From the NCBI GenBank assembly GCA_036320915.1, contig JAXBDG010000003.1, positions 1,302,001 to 1,366,000 on the forward strand: a stretch of DNA of 64,000 nt, read 5' to 3'. This document shows, one piece after another, positions 12,897 through 21,630 of the stretch (the stretch's first letter is position 1; the number at the start of each line of letters is the position of its first letter). Source of the DNA: Linnemannia elongata (Eukaryota > Mortierellomycota > Mortierellomycetes > Mortierellales > Mortierellaceae). Under the pieces are notes generated by a model. The model saw only the letters and a program-made list of their open reading frames with translations. It did no database searches and was not told where the DNA came from. The position numbers and the translations under genes are program-made.

Positions 12897-13453
12897 AAAT
12901 ATGTTCTTTCCGCATTCAACAGAATAAAACACACACTTTGTACAGTTGTCATATTTTTTTTATTATTTTTGGTTTGTTTTTCAGTATTTTTTTTTTTGTG
13001 TCTGAAGGCGCAAAAGAACGAATTTGTGGTAATGTGTTTGTTTGTGTGCTTGTGTGTGCTAGTGTGATATGGTACATGGGGGGAAAGACGACAAAGTTGC
13101 AAGTGCAGCTTTGACGAAGCAGTGTAGGAAAAGTCGAAAGAGAAAAAGAAAGAAGGTACAATACAAGTAGGAAGAAAAAAGAAAAAGAGAAGCGAATGCA
13201 GTAATAGGAGGGGTCGGGGAGAAGGTGAGATAAATACGAGAAAAGGAAGGTTGTTCAACAGCGCTGTTGCACCCAGTCGTTCGTTTGGTCTTCTCTCAGT
13301 CATCCTTTGCTTGTCCCAAACACTGCCATTGTGTGTATGTGTTGTTTTTTTGGTTGTTTGTCCATCAGCTCCAAGTTTTTGTTTGGTTTTGTTTGTCCGG
13401 TGAGAGATTATGTGGTTGCACAAGGGGATACCGGCCACAAGGGAGAAGATCCC
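12897..13453. other. intergenic region between convergent genes
   Basis: 3' flank of the transcription factor gene (AATAAAA at about 12923) and of the TBP gene. T-rich on the plus strand with GTGT tracts. No gene seen. Confidence 0.6.
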
Positions 13454-15359
13454 TTAGGGCTTGCGGAACTCCGTCAACACAGGGTATATAGCCTCGAAAG
13501 CTTGGTAGATCTCCTCGCGGACCTGTTGAATTGAATGTTGCACACTATTATTAGACGGCATATCTCAAAGCGGTAGATCATAGCGCCCACTAAGACGCGT
13601 CGATTATTACCTTGGCACCAGTCAGGACAATCTTGCCCGAGACGAAGATAAGCAACACGATCTTGGGCTTGACCATGCGGTAAATGAGACCAGGGAACAA
13701 CTCAGGCTCGTACTAATTACACGCGCAAATTAAAACAAAAGCATGGGTTCAGATACCACATCTCAAAATAGTGACAATTCAAGAACAAGCTTTCTTCCAT
13801 GAATTAGCTCCGCTTACAGATGTGAAGGGTCCGTGAGCATAGGCCAATCCCTCGAGACGGATAGGGAACTTGACATCACAGGAACCGACAATGTTCTGGA
13901 TCTTGAAGTCTGTGAACTTTGCAGGGAAGCCCAACTTTTGGATGATACGAGCATACTTGCGCGAGGCCAGCTTAGAGTCGTCCTCAGACTTTGCTCCCGT
14001 AACGACCATCTTGCCGGAGGCAAAGATCAAAGCGGTCGTCTTAGGGTCACGAATTCTCATGATCACAGCAGCGAAACGCTAAAAGGTGGCCAAGAAGCGA
14101 GACGGTGACGAAAAGAGAGCAGGATCGCAGAAAAAGTGCGCGATATGAGAATAGGAGATGCAAATAAATAAGTAAAAAAGTTGAATAACCTTTGCTACTT
14201 TGCGCCCACTTCTTTGCCCATTGATTTCTCTCTTTGTTCTGTCCACTGCGTTATTCACAACATCCAATGTGCCTAAGGGAGCCCATTGGTCGTGTGGTAT
14301 GGAGGAAGGTGCCAACCCAACGCTGCAACAAAGAACATATAGCAAGATAGCAAACTGTGCCTATCGCTTGCATGGTCTAGTTGCGTCAATGTACCTTGGG
14401 GTTGTACTCTGCGTTACGAGCGTGCAAGGCGATTGTCTTCAGATCCAAGCGACAATCCAGGTTGACAGTGGCGACGATGTTTCTATCAGGGGCAGAGCAA
14501 CACAGTGGTACAAGATACTTGTTAGTGTCACGTTTCAACATGGTGAGTGTGTACATGCGTGGAGCATGGTCAAACGGCCCATTATTTCTGGACAAGCCAC
14601 CACCAGATTTGCTCTTTTTTTTCTCTGTCTCCTGAAAGGGTCGGTGGCCAATGCAATAAATAGCTTCCGTCTCTTGGCAGCACGTCTGTCTGCAACACAC
14701 ACACCCGCACACACACCACCTCCTTCCCTCCTCCACTTCGTCCCTCTCTCTCCCCTTCCACAAAACGTACACATCACCCCGTTTTACCCTTATCTTTTGT
14801 CCTCAAATATCCCTTTCATCCCCAACAATGAACACTCACAACACTAGCTTTCACTAGTTATGTTGATATGGAAGAACGTATTGAAGGGTTGCGTTTTCAA
14901 CCACTCGCTATAACTTCAGCGCTTTGCACCAGCTCGTAGTCAACTACCAGTAAAACGACTACCACACAGAACGACAAACCACAGCGGGGGTCTTCTTTTT
15001 GCGCTGTCGTGCTTATCCAACAAAAAATATCCACTCTTCAACAGTAACGGCTTCAGTCCTATCATCCCAGTCGAACGACAGCAACAACAGCAAACAGCAT
15101 TTCCGTTCACCTGCCCTTCGCTCTAAAGGCCACTCGCTAATAAGCCTTTCAAAATCCTCAGGAAACGGACAACACTAGCAGCAACAGCATACAGGAGCTT
15201 ATGAACTTACTGGAGTGTTGGGACAATACCGGCAACCGAGTGCAAAGGAGCCTCAGCAGCGGCCTGGTCGTCTGTCGACACGTCCGCCGCAGCAACTTGC
15301 TTCTCTGGTTGTGCGGTGCTAGATGAGCCGGGGGCTGCGATCGATGGGACGGCAAACAT
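13454..15359 (-). CDS. SPT15: TATA-binding protein (TBP)
   Basis: Core subunit of TFIID, also used by Pol I and Pol III initiation factors; binds the TATA minor groove. Five exons on the minus strand, 15211-15359, 14395-14482, 13818-14078, 13611-13712 and 13454-13522, join in frame to 222 residues, close to the 231-240 of yeast TBPs. The N-terminal 40 or so residues are variable; the conserved saddle then begins at [20 protein letters not shown] and contains both direct repeats, seen as the pair [13 protein letters not shown] and [13 protein letters not shown], and the stirrup region [13 protein letters not shown]. Intron 1 (728 nt) is long for the gene. The start ATG lies directly next to an (AAATC)n tract in the 5' leader. 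The gene is nearly certain; splice sites fit known TBP sequence without gaps. Confidence 0.97.
14483..15210 (-). other. 728-nt first intron of the TBP gene
   Basis: Donor gtaagttcat, acceptor ctgatag. It holds AAC/ACA-rich sequence and no supported exon. Confidence 0.8.
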
Positions 15360-15363
15360 GATG

Positions 15364-15387
15364 ATTTGATTTGATTTGATTTGATTT
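15364..15387. repeat. (ATTTG)n pentanucleotide repeat in the TBP 5' leader
   Basis: About five ATTTG units (AAATC... in transcript sense) ending four bases upstream of the TBP start codon. It lies where ribosomes engage the start, so unit number could affect leader length or translation. Confidence 0.9.
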
Positions 15388-15807
15388 ATGAAGGAGAGAT
15401 TTCCAAAGTCTTTGAACGGACTTGAGCGGGTAGAGGACGTAGAGGAGAGGAGGCAATCAAAAAAGAGGTGAGGATGGGAGTATGTGTATATGCCTTAATG
15501 ACGCTGCGCAGAGGAGGAGATAGGAGACGAGGAGGAGAGAGAGGCTCTGACTGAAGGGTTGGGATGGAGATGTGATTTGATGGGTGGTCCGTGAGTCTTG
15601 ATGGAAAGGGTGGGAGTAGGGTCTGTTGGTTGTAGGAGGATGTGTCTTCTTGTTTTAAGCAGAAACCCTTGTGGACTTTGGGTGATGGATGTCGTTTGTT
15701 TGTGTATTTATACGAAAGGAAGGAAGGAGAACAAGAGGCGAAAACCGCAAGAAGCGAAAAAAAACTGAGCCGCCCCCGCCCGGTCACAGAACAATTGGCG
15801 CTTAAAT

Positions 15808-15868
15808 TACGTCACCGAAGTGAGTAATCGCTGCTCCTCGGCTACGATGAAGTAGCCGTGCTCACGTG
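15808..15868. promoter_or_regulatory. CRE-like (TACGTCA) and E-box (CACGTG) sites upstream of TBP
   Basis: ACGTCA at 15809-15814 and the palindrome CACGTG at 15863-15868, both binding-site types for bZIP and bHLH factors. They lie about 450-510 bases upstream of the TBP start, so they may act on TBP; they also overlap the structured DNA next to the Fanzor gene. Confidence 0.4.
15820..15865 (-). other. nested hairpin 3' of the Fanzor coding region
   Basis: A perfect 7-bp stem CGGCTAC/GTAGCCG (15839-15845 with 15852-15858, loop GATGAA) is enclosed by a second pairing GTGAG/CTCAC (15820-15824 with 15861-15865). It lies about 90-130 nt past the Fanzor stop. Fanzor and TnpB guide RNAs commonly derive from structured DNA at the element's 3' end, so this is a candidate guide-RNA or element-end structure; promoter function for TBP is the alternative. 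Confidence 0.4.
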
Positions 15869-15883
15869 ACCCGGCACTATGGA

Positions 15884-15901
15884 ACATGCGCACACGCATG
15901 T
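15884..15901 (-). other. second perfect hairpin 3' of the Fanzor coding region
   Basis: ACATGCG and CGCATGT pair around the loop CACA. It starts about 50 nt beyond the Fanzor stop codon (stop at 15953 on the minus strand). Confidence 0.4.
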
Positions 15902-15952
15902 ATATCTAACTACAGACGCTATAGAGCATCCTACATTGTGAAACTGCTATGC

Positions 15953-17298
15953 TTATTTCGCTTTTTTCCTCGTTTGACTGGAATTGAGGGCGTCAGTCGT
16001 GGGATAGATGCCGGTGTTGGGGACCTCGACTGAGACGATCGAAACGGCGCGCCTCTTTCTGGCTGTTACTGCCCCTCTGTCACCACCACCGCCTGCTTCG
16101 TCTCCATTGCTGTCCATGGCCACAGCCGATGGTCCGGCTGCTTCTCCTCCTCCACCCCCACTACCGTCACCAGCAGCAACATCCATCCACGGGTAAGATC
16201 CGTCTTGACGCCGAGGCTGAAGGTGGTGCGGCCGCTGCTGGTGGATCAGGTGACCCTTGACTGCGTTGTTCATGTTTTCGGAGGCCATAACATCTCGCTG
16301 AAGGAACCGTTTGCAAGTTGTGCAGTAAAGGGTCCGCCAGTCCGACGTCGCACAGACAAATTCATGGCAGTGAGGGCATCGTTTGGAGGAATAATATTCG
16401 TTAATTCCAACCACAAGGTAGCCCAATGAACGAGCCTAAGTCAAGATGAAAAAAAATAAAAGCAACATTAGCATGTCCCTGTAAAGAAATGACCTTGCTG
16501 AACAGTCGTTGCAACAGTATGCCCTACCAGATTGATGAAAAACGCCTGGAACGTGCCGTTGAGGGCTGGTGGGCCATGAACAGCAGTGAACTTGGCTAGC
16601 CCAATCGCGATCACGACGTTTTGGTGTGGCAATCTTGGCCTACCGACAGATCCACCAATCATGTTTAGCAAACCCTCAGCAACCTTGTAATACTCTTCCT
16701 TTCGGCAAATGTTGGAATCCCATTTATGCTTCCAGAAGTTGGTGTTGTTGGAAAAGGTGTCCAAATCTTCCTCCGACGCTCGACGCATTGCTACATACTC
16801 GCAAAACGAGGCACCCTCTCCCTTGAGAGGTGGCAGGGCAGCTTCAATCTCCTGAATGGTTCTGCCGGTAGAGGATCCAATGGTGTTCTCCCGCCGGTCC
16901 TCGAGCCAGTTGGCAAAGCTGTCCGTGGGCCGCGACACGGCCTTTCGCTTGACCACCAGATCAAAGTACCGAATCGCCCGAGGCCGCCCGCCCAGCTTGC
17001 GCGCCTTCTGCCTCTTCCTCTGCCGCTTTTTATCACCAGGTTTCAGCTTGGCACGCCTTCCCTTCTTCTTCCTCCTCTTCTTTTGGCCGCCATCCTGGCA
17101 CAGGGGACGCGCCAATGTGGTAGGGCTTTGGCTAGGTGGGAACGAAGCGGTGGCACCAACGATGCAGGAGGTACCCAAATCAAGTGACAACACCGTGACC
17201 TGACTGGGATCAGTAGCCAATAGGTTCTCCACATCAGCAGCTGAGAAGAAGACATTTCGAGCTTCGGTCAGATAACTGTCTGTACCACCGATGGTCAT
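15953..17298 (-). other. Fanzor RuvC and zinc-ribbon module
   Basis: RuvC-I is LSLDLGTS, with the Asp codon at 17179-17181. The usual RuvC-II Glu position reads VVIAIGLAKF, with no Glu; a Glu lies about 40 residues later in GINEYYSSKRC, which fits the displaced catalytic Glu reported for Fanzors. A zinc ribbon (CPHC ... YCTTC) follows, then RuvC-III LQRDVMASENM with its Asp at 16292-16294. A 92-nt spliceosomal intron (16436-16527, gtaggg...cttag) separates RuvC-II from the ribbon. All three putative catalytic acids survive, unlike what long decay would leave. Confidence 0.8.
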
Positions 17299-20200
17299 AA
17301 GGAGTGGGTTTGGGACCTTGTTCTCGGGAATACGACGGTAGCGAACAGACTGGAGCTCCTTCAGCTTGTAGGCCAGCAGCTCCAGCAGACGTCCATTTGT
17401 CTGGATCGAGCCCTTCAGGACATAACCCGTGTTGTGCCAATCCCTGGGTTAAACGTCTCAGCCCGCAGACATTTGAGGTGTTCCCGAAGCCCTTCCTTGC
17501 CGTCCTTGCCGTCCATGTCCATGACAGTTGTTGTTTTGCGATAGCCCTTGTCGTGCTTGTCTGGCGGGAGACCGACATCCGACAGGAAAGAGGTTATAAG
17601 GCGACCAGGCGTCGTCCTGGTTAGCCAGTCCAAAGCGTCAACCTGCAAGGGAACTATGGCCGGATCCTGAAAGTAGCGATCCTCGTTCATCATCCGCCGG
17701 ATCTTGTCCTTGAGGGTTGGCCAAGACCAGAACAGTGGAAGCAACTGCCGCTCAGAGAAGCTAACGTAGCGAGGCGCCAGGGTGAGAGAGGCGCAATACG
17801 CCTCGATCCGCCGGTGGCCTTGTTCAAAAGTAGGTAGTTCTCAATGGCAGGTAGCTTGGGGTCGATTTTGGGAAGTACCGTGCCAGGTTGGACATCCGCT
17901 TGTGAGTTGATCTAATGTAGAGGGAAAGAAAAGCGTTAGTTTTGGAATACGTTTTGATGAATGCTATTTTCTTTGTATTTCGTCCGTGACAAAGCTTTGA
18001 CTGACAACTTTCACATTACCTTCTTTTCAAGAGCGACCGAGCCGTTGCGATACATCTTCTTGATGGAACGATAAAGTTGCTTGGTGGTCGACTCAAGCAA
18101 CCCGTTGGTTTGGTAGGAGATGTCGTGTGGAGGAACAGAGGGCAACGTGATGCCCAATGAGGTGGCACGTGTAAGCAGCTGGACAACTTGCCGCTCGGCA
18201 ACCGTCTTGAACTTGATCTTGCGGGAGTAGAAATGCGCCAGAAGGATCTGGTAAAAGGCAAAGAAGGGTTTGTCCATTGCAGACGGCTCGGCATCCTCGT
18301 CGCCTTCATTCTCCGCATCCTCGTCGTCTTCGCCCTCCGCGTCTTCATCCTCCGCGTCTTCGTCGCCTTCATCCTCCGTGTCTTTGTTGCCTTCAGCCTT
18401 CGTGGGAGTGCCAGCGGAACTGCTGCTGCGTGCCTGAGAATCCTGCTTGGGTTGAGGCACCATACGGATTTTGGACTCGACGACGGGACACAAAGAGTAC
18501 AGAATGATACGGTCATTCTCGGTCAGACCGCTCTCAAAGACGGTCTCGATGAACGTGCCCAAAAACTCTTGTGCATGTCTCTTCGTCGCGCGAACTTGCC
18601 CAACAATCTCCAAAATGCAGGCAGAAACCTCTTGTTGCTGTTGTTGCTTTTGCTGTTCAGACGAGGGGAGTTGATTGGCGTTGGTGGTTGTTGCTGCCGC
18701 TGCCCGCTTACTGTTGGCATTGACTGTGCCGACTTGAAGGGAAACAAGGGGATGCTCGTACACCATAGCGTTGATCAGTTGAGCCTTGTTCATCTCGTCG
18801 ACCTTGGGCGGCGGCTTCTTGGCTATCTCCTTTTCCTTTTTGAGTCGCTGAGTCTCACGATGTCGCTCCTTCTTCGCCTTCTTTCCCCTGGTCTCAGCTG
18901 TCGACTCCAGAGGGGTATTCAGTAAGTAAAAGTACCCAGGTGTCAACAATGACGATTGAACGACAGCCAATCAATCCGTATGTGTTAGTTCGCGAATAAA
19001 AAAAAGGGGGTGGATTGATTGGCTGCCGTTCATTCGTAATAGTTTACATCTCGCGCACCTTTACTTTCTGAATACCCCCCAGGTACCGTGCCTCTTGCTC
19101 CGCCGTGTAGGGCTTTCGTTCATATTGCTTACAGATCGATGGCTGTTCGTGTTGCTGTGGTACTGCGCGTGACTTGTACGAATGCCGCGGCCGGTGCACC
19201 TGTTGCGAGACTCGAGGCTGGTGAGCAGGCCGATCGATCACGCGATGCCTTCTAAATTCCCTGTGCTTGCCCTGCCGATTGGGTTTGGCGTTGCTAGAGC
19301 ATATCGAAGAGTGCGGCAATAGGCAAACAGCATGTTAGACTGATTGCAAGTGATGGGAAAGCCATGGAAAGCATATCAGGGGTCATGTGAGAGAATCACA
19401 TAGCACCTAACGTGTTACCTCTCGCTGCTCGAGTTCCCTTGGCGCTTCTGTTCCTTGGCTCTGACATGCTGGTCCTTGATCAGCTTGTACTGATGACAGA
19501 GCAGTTCGTACGATAAGATGGATGCAGGAGAGGCCGTCAAAGGCGTCACTGACTGTGATGACGGCGACGGAACAGAGGATACGCCCCCTGGAGCAGCAAT
19601 CTCCTGGGTCATTGTGGTAAACACGAGAATAGAGGCCGTGAAATCGATTCCTTCCTGATCGCGGCAGACCACGCGTGGACTCTCGAGATACTCCTTCGCC
19701 AGGGATGGCACGTCTAATAGAGAAAGGGTCCAAAGGAGTAATGATGAGTCTGGCCATATCCACAAAGATTAGAGGCGGTATGGGCATGCTGGCAAATTAT
19801 TTGTTCTTACCTGTATCGGGTAGGTCCTTTATAATGCTGTAGTTGGTGGCAATCCCCATCGATGGAATGTTCTTGTTCTGGTCGTTACTCGAGACGCATG
19901 CCAGGGCAGTAAGCTTGGTGGTTGACAGTCGTATCTGGGCCAGCACCGCCTCTCTACTATATTCTAAGACCTTGACGTCGTCCCACTTGCCCACAGGACG
20001 CCAGATCGTTGTAACTGAATCGTAAGCGAAAAAGTCTGAGTCTTGAGTCAGAACAATGTCTTTGGGTTGGCACTCTGCAGCGATATCAATGTCGGCCTCG
20101 GTCCTGCAAAGGTGCGCATCGAGCTCTTGAGCCTGCAGAAAATGGACGAAGTCTTCCCGATCTTGAAGAGACCACTTGAATCCTCCACGGAGACTCCTCT

Positions 20201-20594
20201 CTACATTCTTGAACATCTGCTTGGTGGGCGGCTTGCCTTGATTGATGCGGTTCCCGAGCGTCTCAATGGCAACCTTGGCATTCTCGAGGGCCTTAGCTCT
20301 CTTCTCGTTTCGCTCACGGTGAGTCTCCTTCTTCTCGAAAGCAGGGGCGCCGTCGACATAGAACACCATGTGCGAGGGGTCGCCGTATTTCTTGAGATGC
20401 TCGAATAGGATAGCTTGCGCCTTTGTTTTGTCGTCTGCATGCTTGGTGTAGATTCCGCGAATTTTGGTGAAGAAAGACAAAACATCCACGCGAATAATGG
20501 CGTCGTCAGGCAGGTGGTGGTGCATGGGGTGACGAAGCGTGGGATGGTAGCCTTTCTTCTTGCGGAGCCAAGGATAGAACCCCTTCAGTCCCAT
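15953..20594 (-). CDS. XPG/FEN1-like nuclease fused to a Fanzor (TnpB-like RuvC) nuclease; two 1-nt frame breaks
   Basis: Exons on the minus strand: 19811-20594, 19419-19713, 19076-19293, 18020-18897, 16528-17911 and 15953-16435; all junctions keep phase, giving about 1,345 residues once two breaks are allowed for. The start is the ATG of MGLKGFYPWLRKKKG, matching the invariant N terminus of FEN1/XPG nucleases. Residues 1-261 are the flap-endonuclease-like part, a basic SPRV-to-KPYT linker follows, then a coiled, QE-rich region with an acidic ED repeat, and from about residue 960 a Fanzor RuvC domain ending in a zinc ribbon and a KR-rich tail (likely nuclear). Frame breaks at about 17807 and about 17445 each look like loss of one base, both in short G or C runs, so sequencing error and recent pseudogenisation are both possible. 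Genes of this composite type occur in Mortierella-like fungi as far as I recall; the fused reading here is my reconstruction. Confidence 0.75.
18952..19037. repeat. 86-bp inverted repeat inside an intron of the XPG-Fanzor gene
   Basis: Arms 18952-18977 and 19012-19037 (26 nt each) match at 24 of 26 positions around a 34-nt spacer; the core CAGCCAATCAATCC is perfect. It lies wholly inside the intron predicted at 18898-19075. In the pre-mRNA it would form a strong hairpin; it also has the size and shape of a very small MITE. Confidence 0.8.
19811..20594 (-). other. XPG/FEN1-like nuclease module (first exon of the composite gene)
   Basis: 261 residues. The acidic residues that hold metal ions in FEN1-type nucleases all appear present: D37 (IIRVDVLSFF), D81 (VFYVDGAPAFEKKE), E166 and D168 (TEADIDIA), D185 and D187 (LTQDSDFF) and D238 (SSNDQNKNIPSMG, equivalent to the FEN1 D233 region and start of the helix-two-turn-helix DNA contact). 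Known family activity is structure-specific cleavage of 5' flaps. The frame is intact. The DSDFF and SSND..NIPS blocks are the strongest identifiers. Confidence 0.85.
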
Positions 20595-21142
20595 ATTGGC
20601 TAGTGGCGGATGAGATGAGAGTGGGGGTGATGTGAGGAATTGAGAAGAGGGGAACGATGGGTGAAGCTGTTGGGACAAGGGTGATTGAGTGAGGATCATG
20701 CGTTTAAGGGGCCGCGACGGCGAGAAAAGCGTTATAGGCGAGATAACGGAAGCTTATGTAACTGTGCATGGAAGTTTGCTTTTATGGAGACTTTACTCTC
20801 GTGCAAGAGTTGACCAGTTGTGATATCAATCTAATTGACTGTGGAGAATAGTATTTCACCGCATATCCGTCTTCACCTTCAAAAGCATCGGGCAGAAGAA
20901 TGAGAACGAGAAAAGTCAGAACGGGAAGTCGCAAACACCTTGGCGTTCGAGGCTAGCGAGAACAAGCGCTGATCACTGTCGAAGTATTCCATGAGATAAG
21001 AGCCCGAAAAAAGAGAAGTGTACCTCCAATACATGTAAACCGTGGTTACAGGACTTGAGCATATTTTTATAGCTTTCATCCTTCGTGTGATATGAATAAA
21101 GTCAACTCATTCTTTCGTTACTCCCCGCACTCCCACTTAACA
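20595..21142. other. intergenic region between the XPG-Fanzor gene and the following exon-like ORF
   Basis: Presumed promoter of the XPG-Fanzor gene (minus strand). I found no terminal inverted repeats or target-site duplication by eye. A minus-strand open frame at 20879-21079 is short and unrecognised. Confidence 0.5.
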
Positions 21143-21143
21143 G

Positions 21144-21509
21144 CTTGGAGTCAAAGGTCTCAACGCAGTGGCTGCCGGCCGTATATATGTTAGTGAATGG
21201 AGCGATATAAAATATGTCAAATCAACCGAAAACTTGAGTCCATCAAATGAGTTGTCAAGAACTATTTTTCAGAGGGCTGAAAAGAGACAGGCTGATTTAT
21301 TGGTGAAGGAGCGCGAGAATGCCCAAGCATTTGGGGACGGCGAGACAGAGTTAATGACTCTTCTTGAGAATATGTACCATGCGCTCGAGGCCAAAAAGAA
21401 ACGAAAGTGCTCGTTACAGTACCTCCAAGAAACAGTAGCTTTGCTACACAGCGCCTATCTTCAAGTCAAAGGCCTGAATGAGAGCAGTGCTGGGCGAAAA
21501 TGCCAGTGA
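21144..21509 (+). CDS. unrecognised helical ORF, probably a 3' exon or gene remnant
   Basis: About 120 codons open after a good acceptor (ttaacag|CTTGGAG), ending at TGA. There is an in-frame stop just upstream of the acceptor and no ATG early in the frame, so it needs an upstream exon or is a fragment. The translation is charged and helical (RAEKRQADLLVKERENAQAF; LLENMYHALEAKKKRK), with no motif I can name. It lies head-to-head with the XPG-Fanzor gene, which makes an accessory or carried gene possible but unproven. Confidence 0.3.
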   Translation, partial: LGVKGLNAVAAGRIYVSEWSDIKYVKSTENLSPSNELSRTIFQRAEKRQADLLVKERENAQAFGDGETELMTLLENMYHALEAKKKRKCSLQYLQETVALLHSAYLQVKGLNESSAGRKCQ

Positions 21510-21561
21510 ATAAATGTATTGTGTCAAATGATCTCATTGTGCCTAATTCATTGTATTATGG

Positions 21562-21573
21562 TGTCAATTGACA
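21562..21573. other. 12-bp perfect palindrome TGTCAATTGACA
   Basis: Lies between the unrecognised ORF and the 3' end of the S41 peptidase gene. It may be a factor-binding site or chance. Confidence 0.3.
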
Positions 21574-21630
21574 GTAAAAATTAATCCATATTTTACACGT
21601 GTTGCGGGCGAAATGCCTTTTCAACAATGC

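Larger units (their letters stand above)
15388..15952. other. TBP upstream region and 3' flank of the XPG-Fanzor gene
   Basis: No protein gene seen. The first part is TBP promoter and leader. It contains TTACGTCAC, a CACGTG E-box and two perfect hairpins close to the Fanzor stop codon, annotated separately. Confidence 0.6.

Noticed and set aside
15953..17298. horizontally acquired bacterial TnpB/IS605 OrfB
   Set aside because: The domain is split by a spliceosomal intron, linked to a eukaryotic-type XPG module and has the displaced Glu of Fanzors, so it is the eukaryotic branch.
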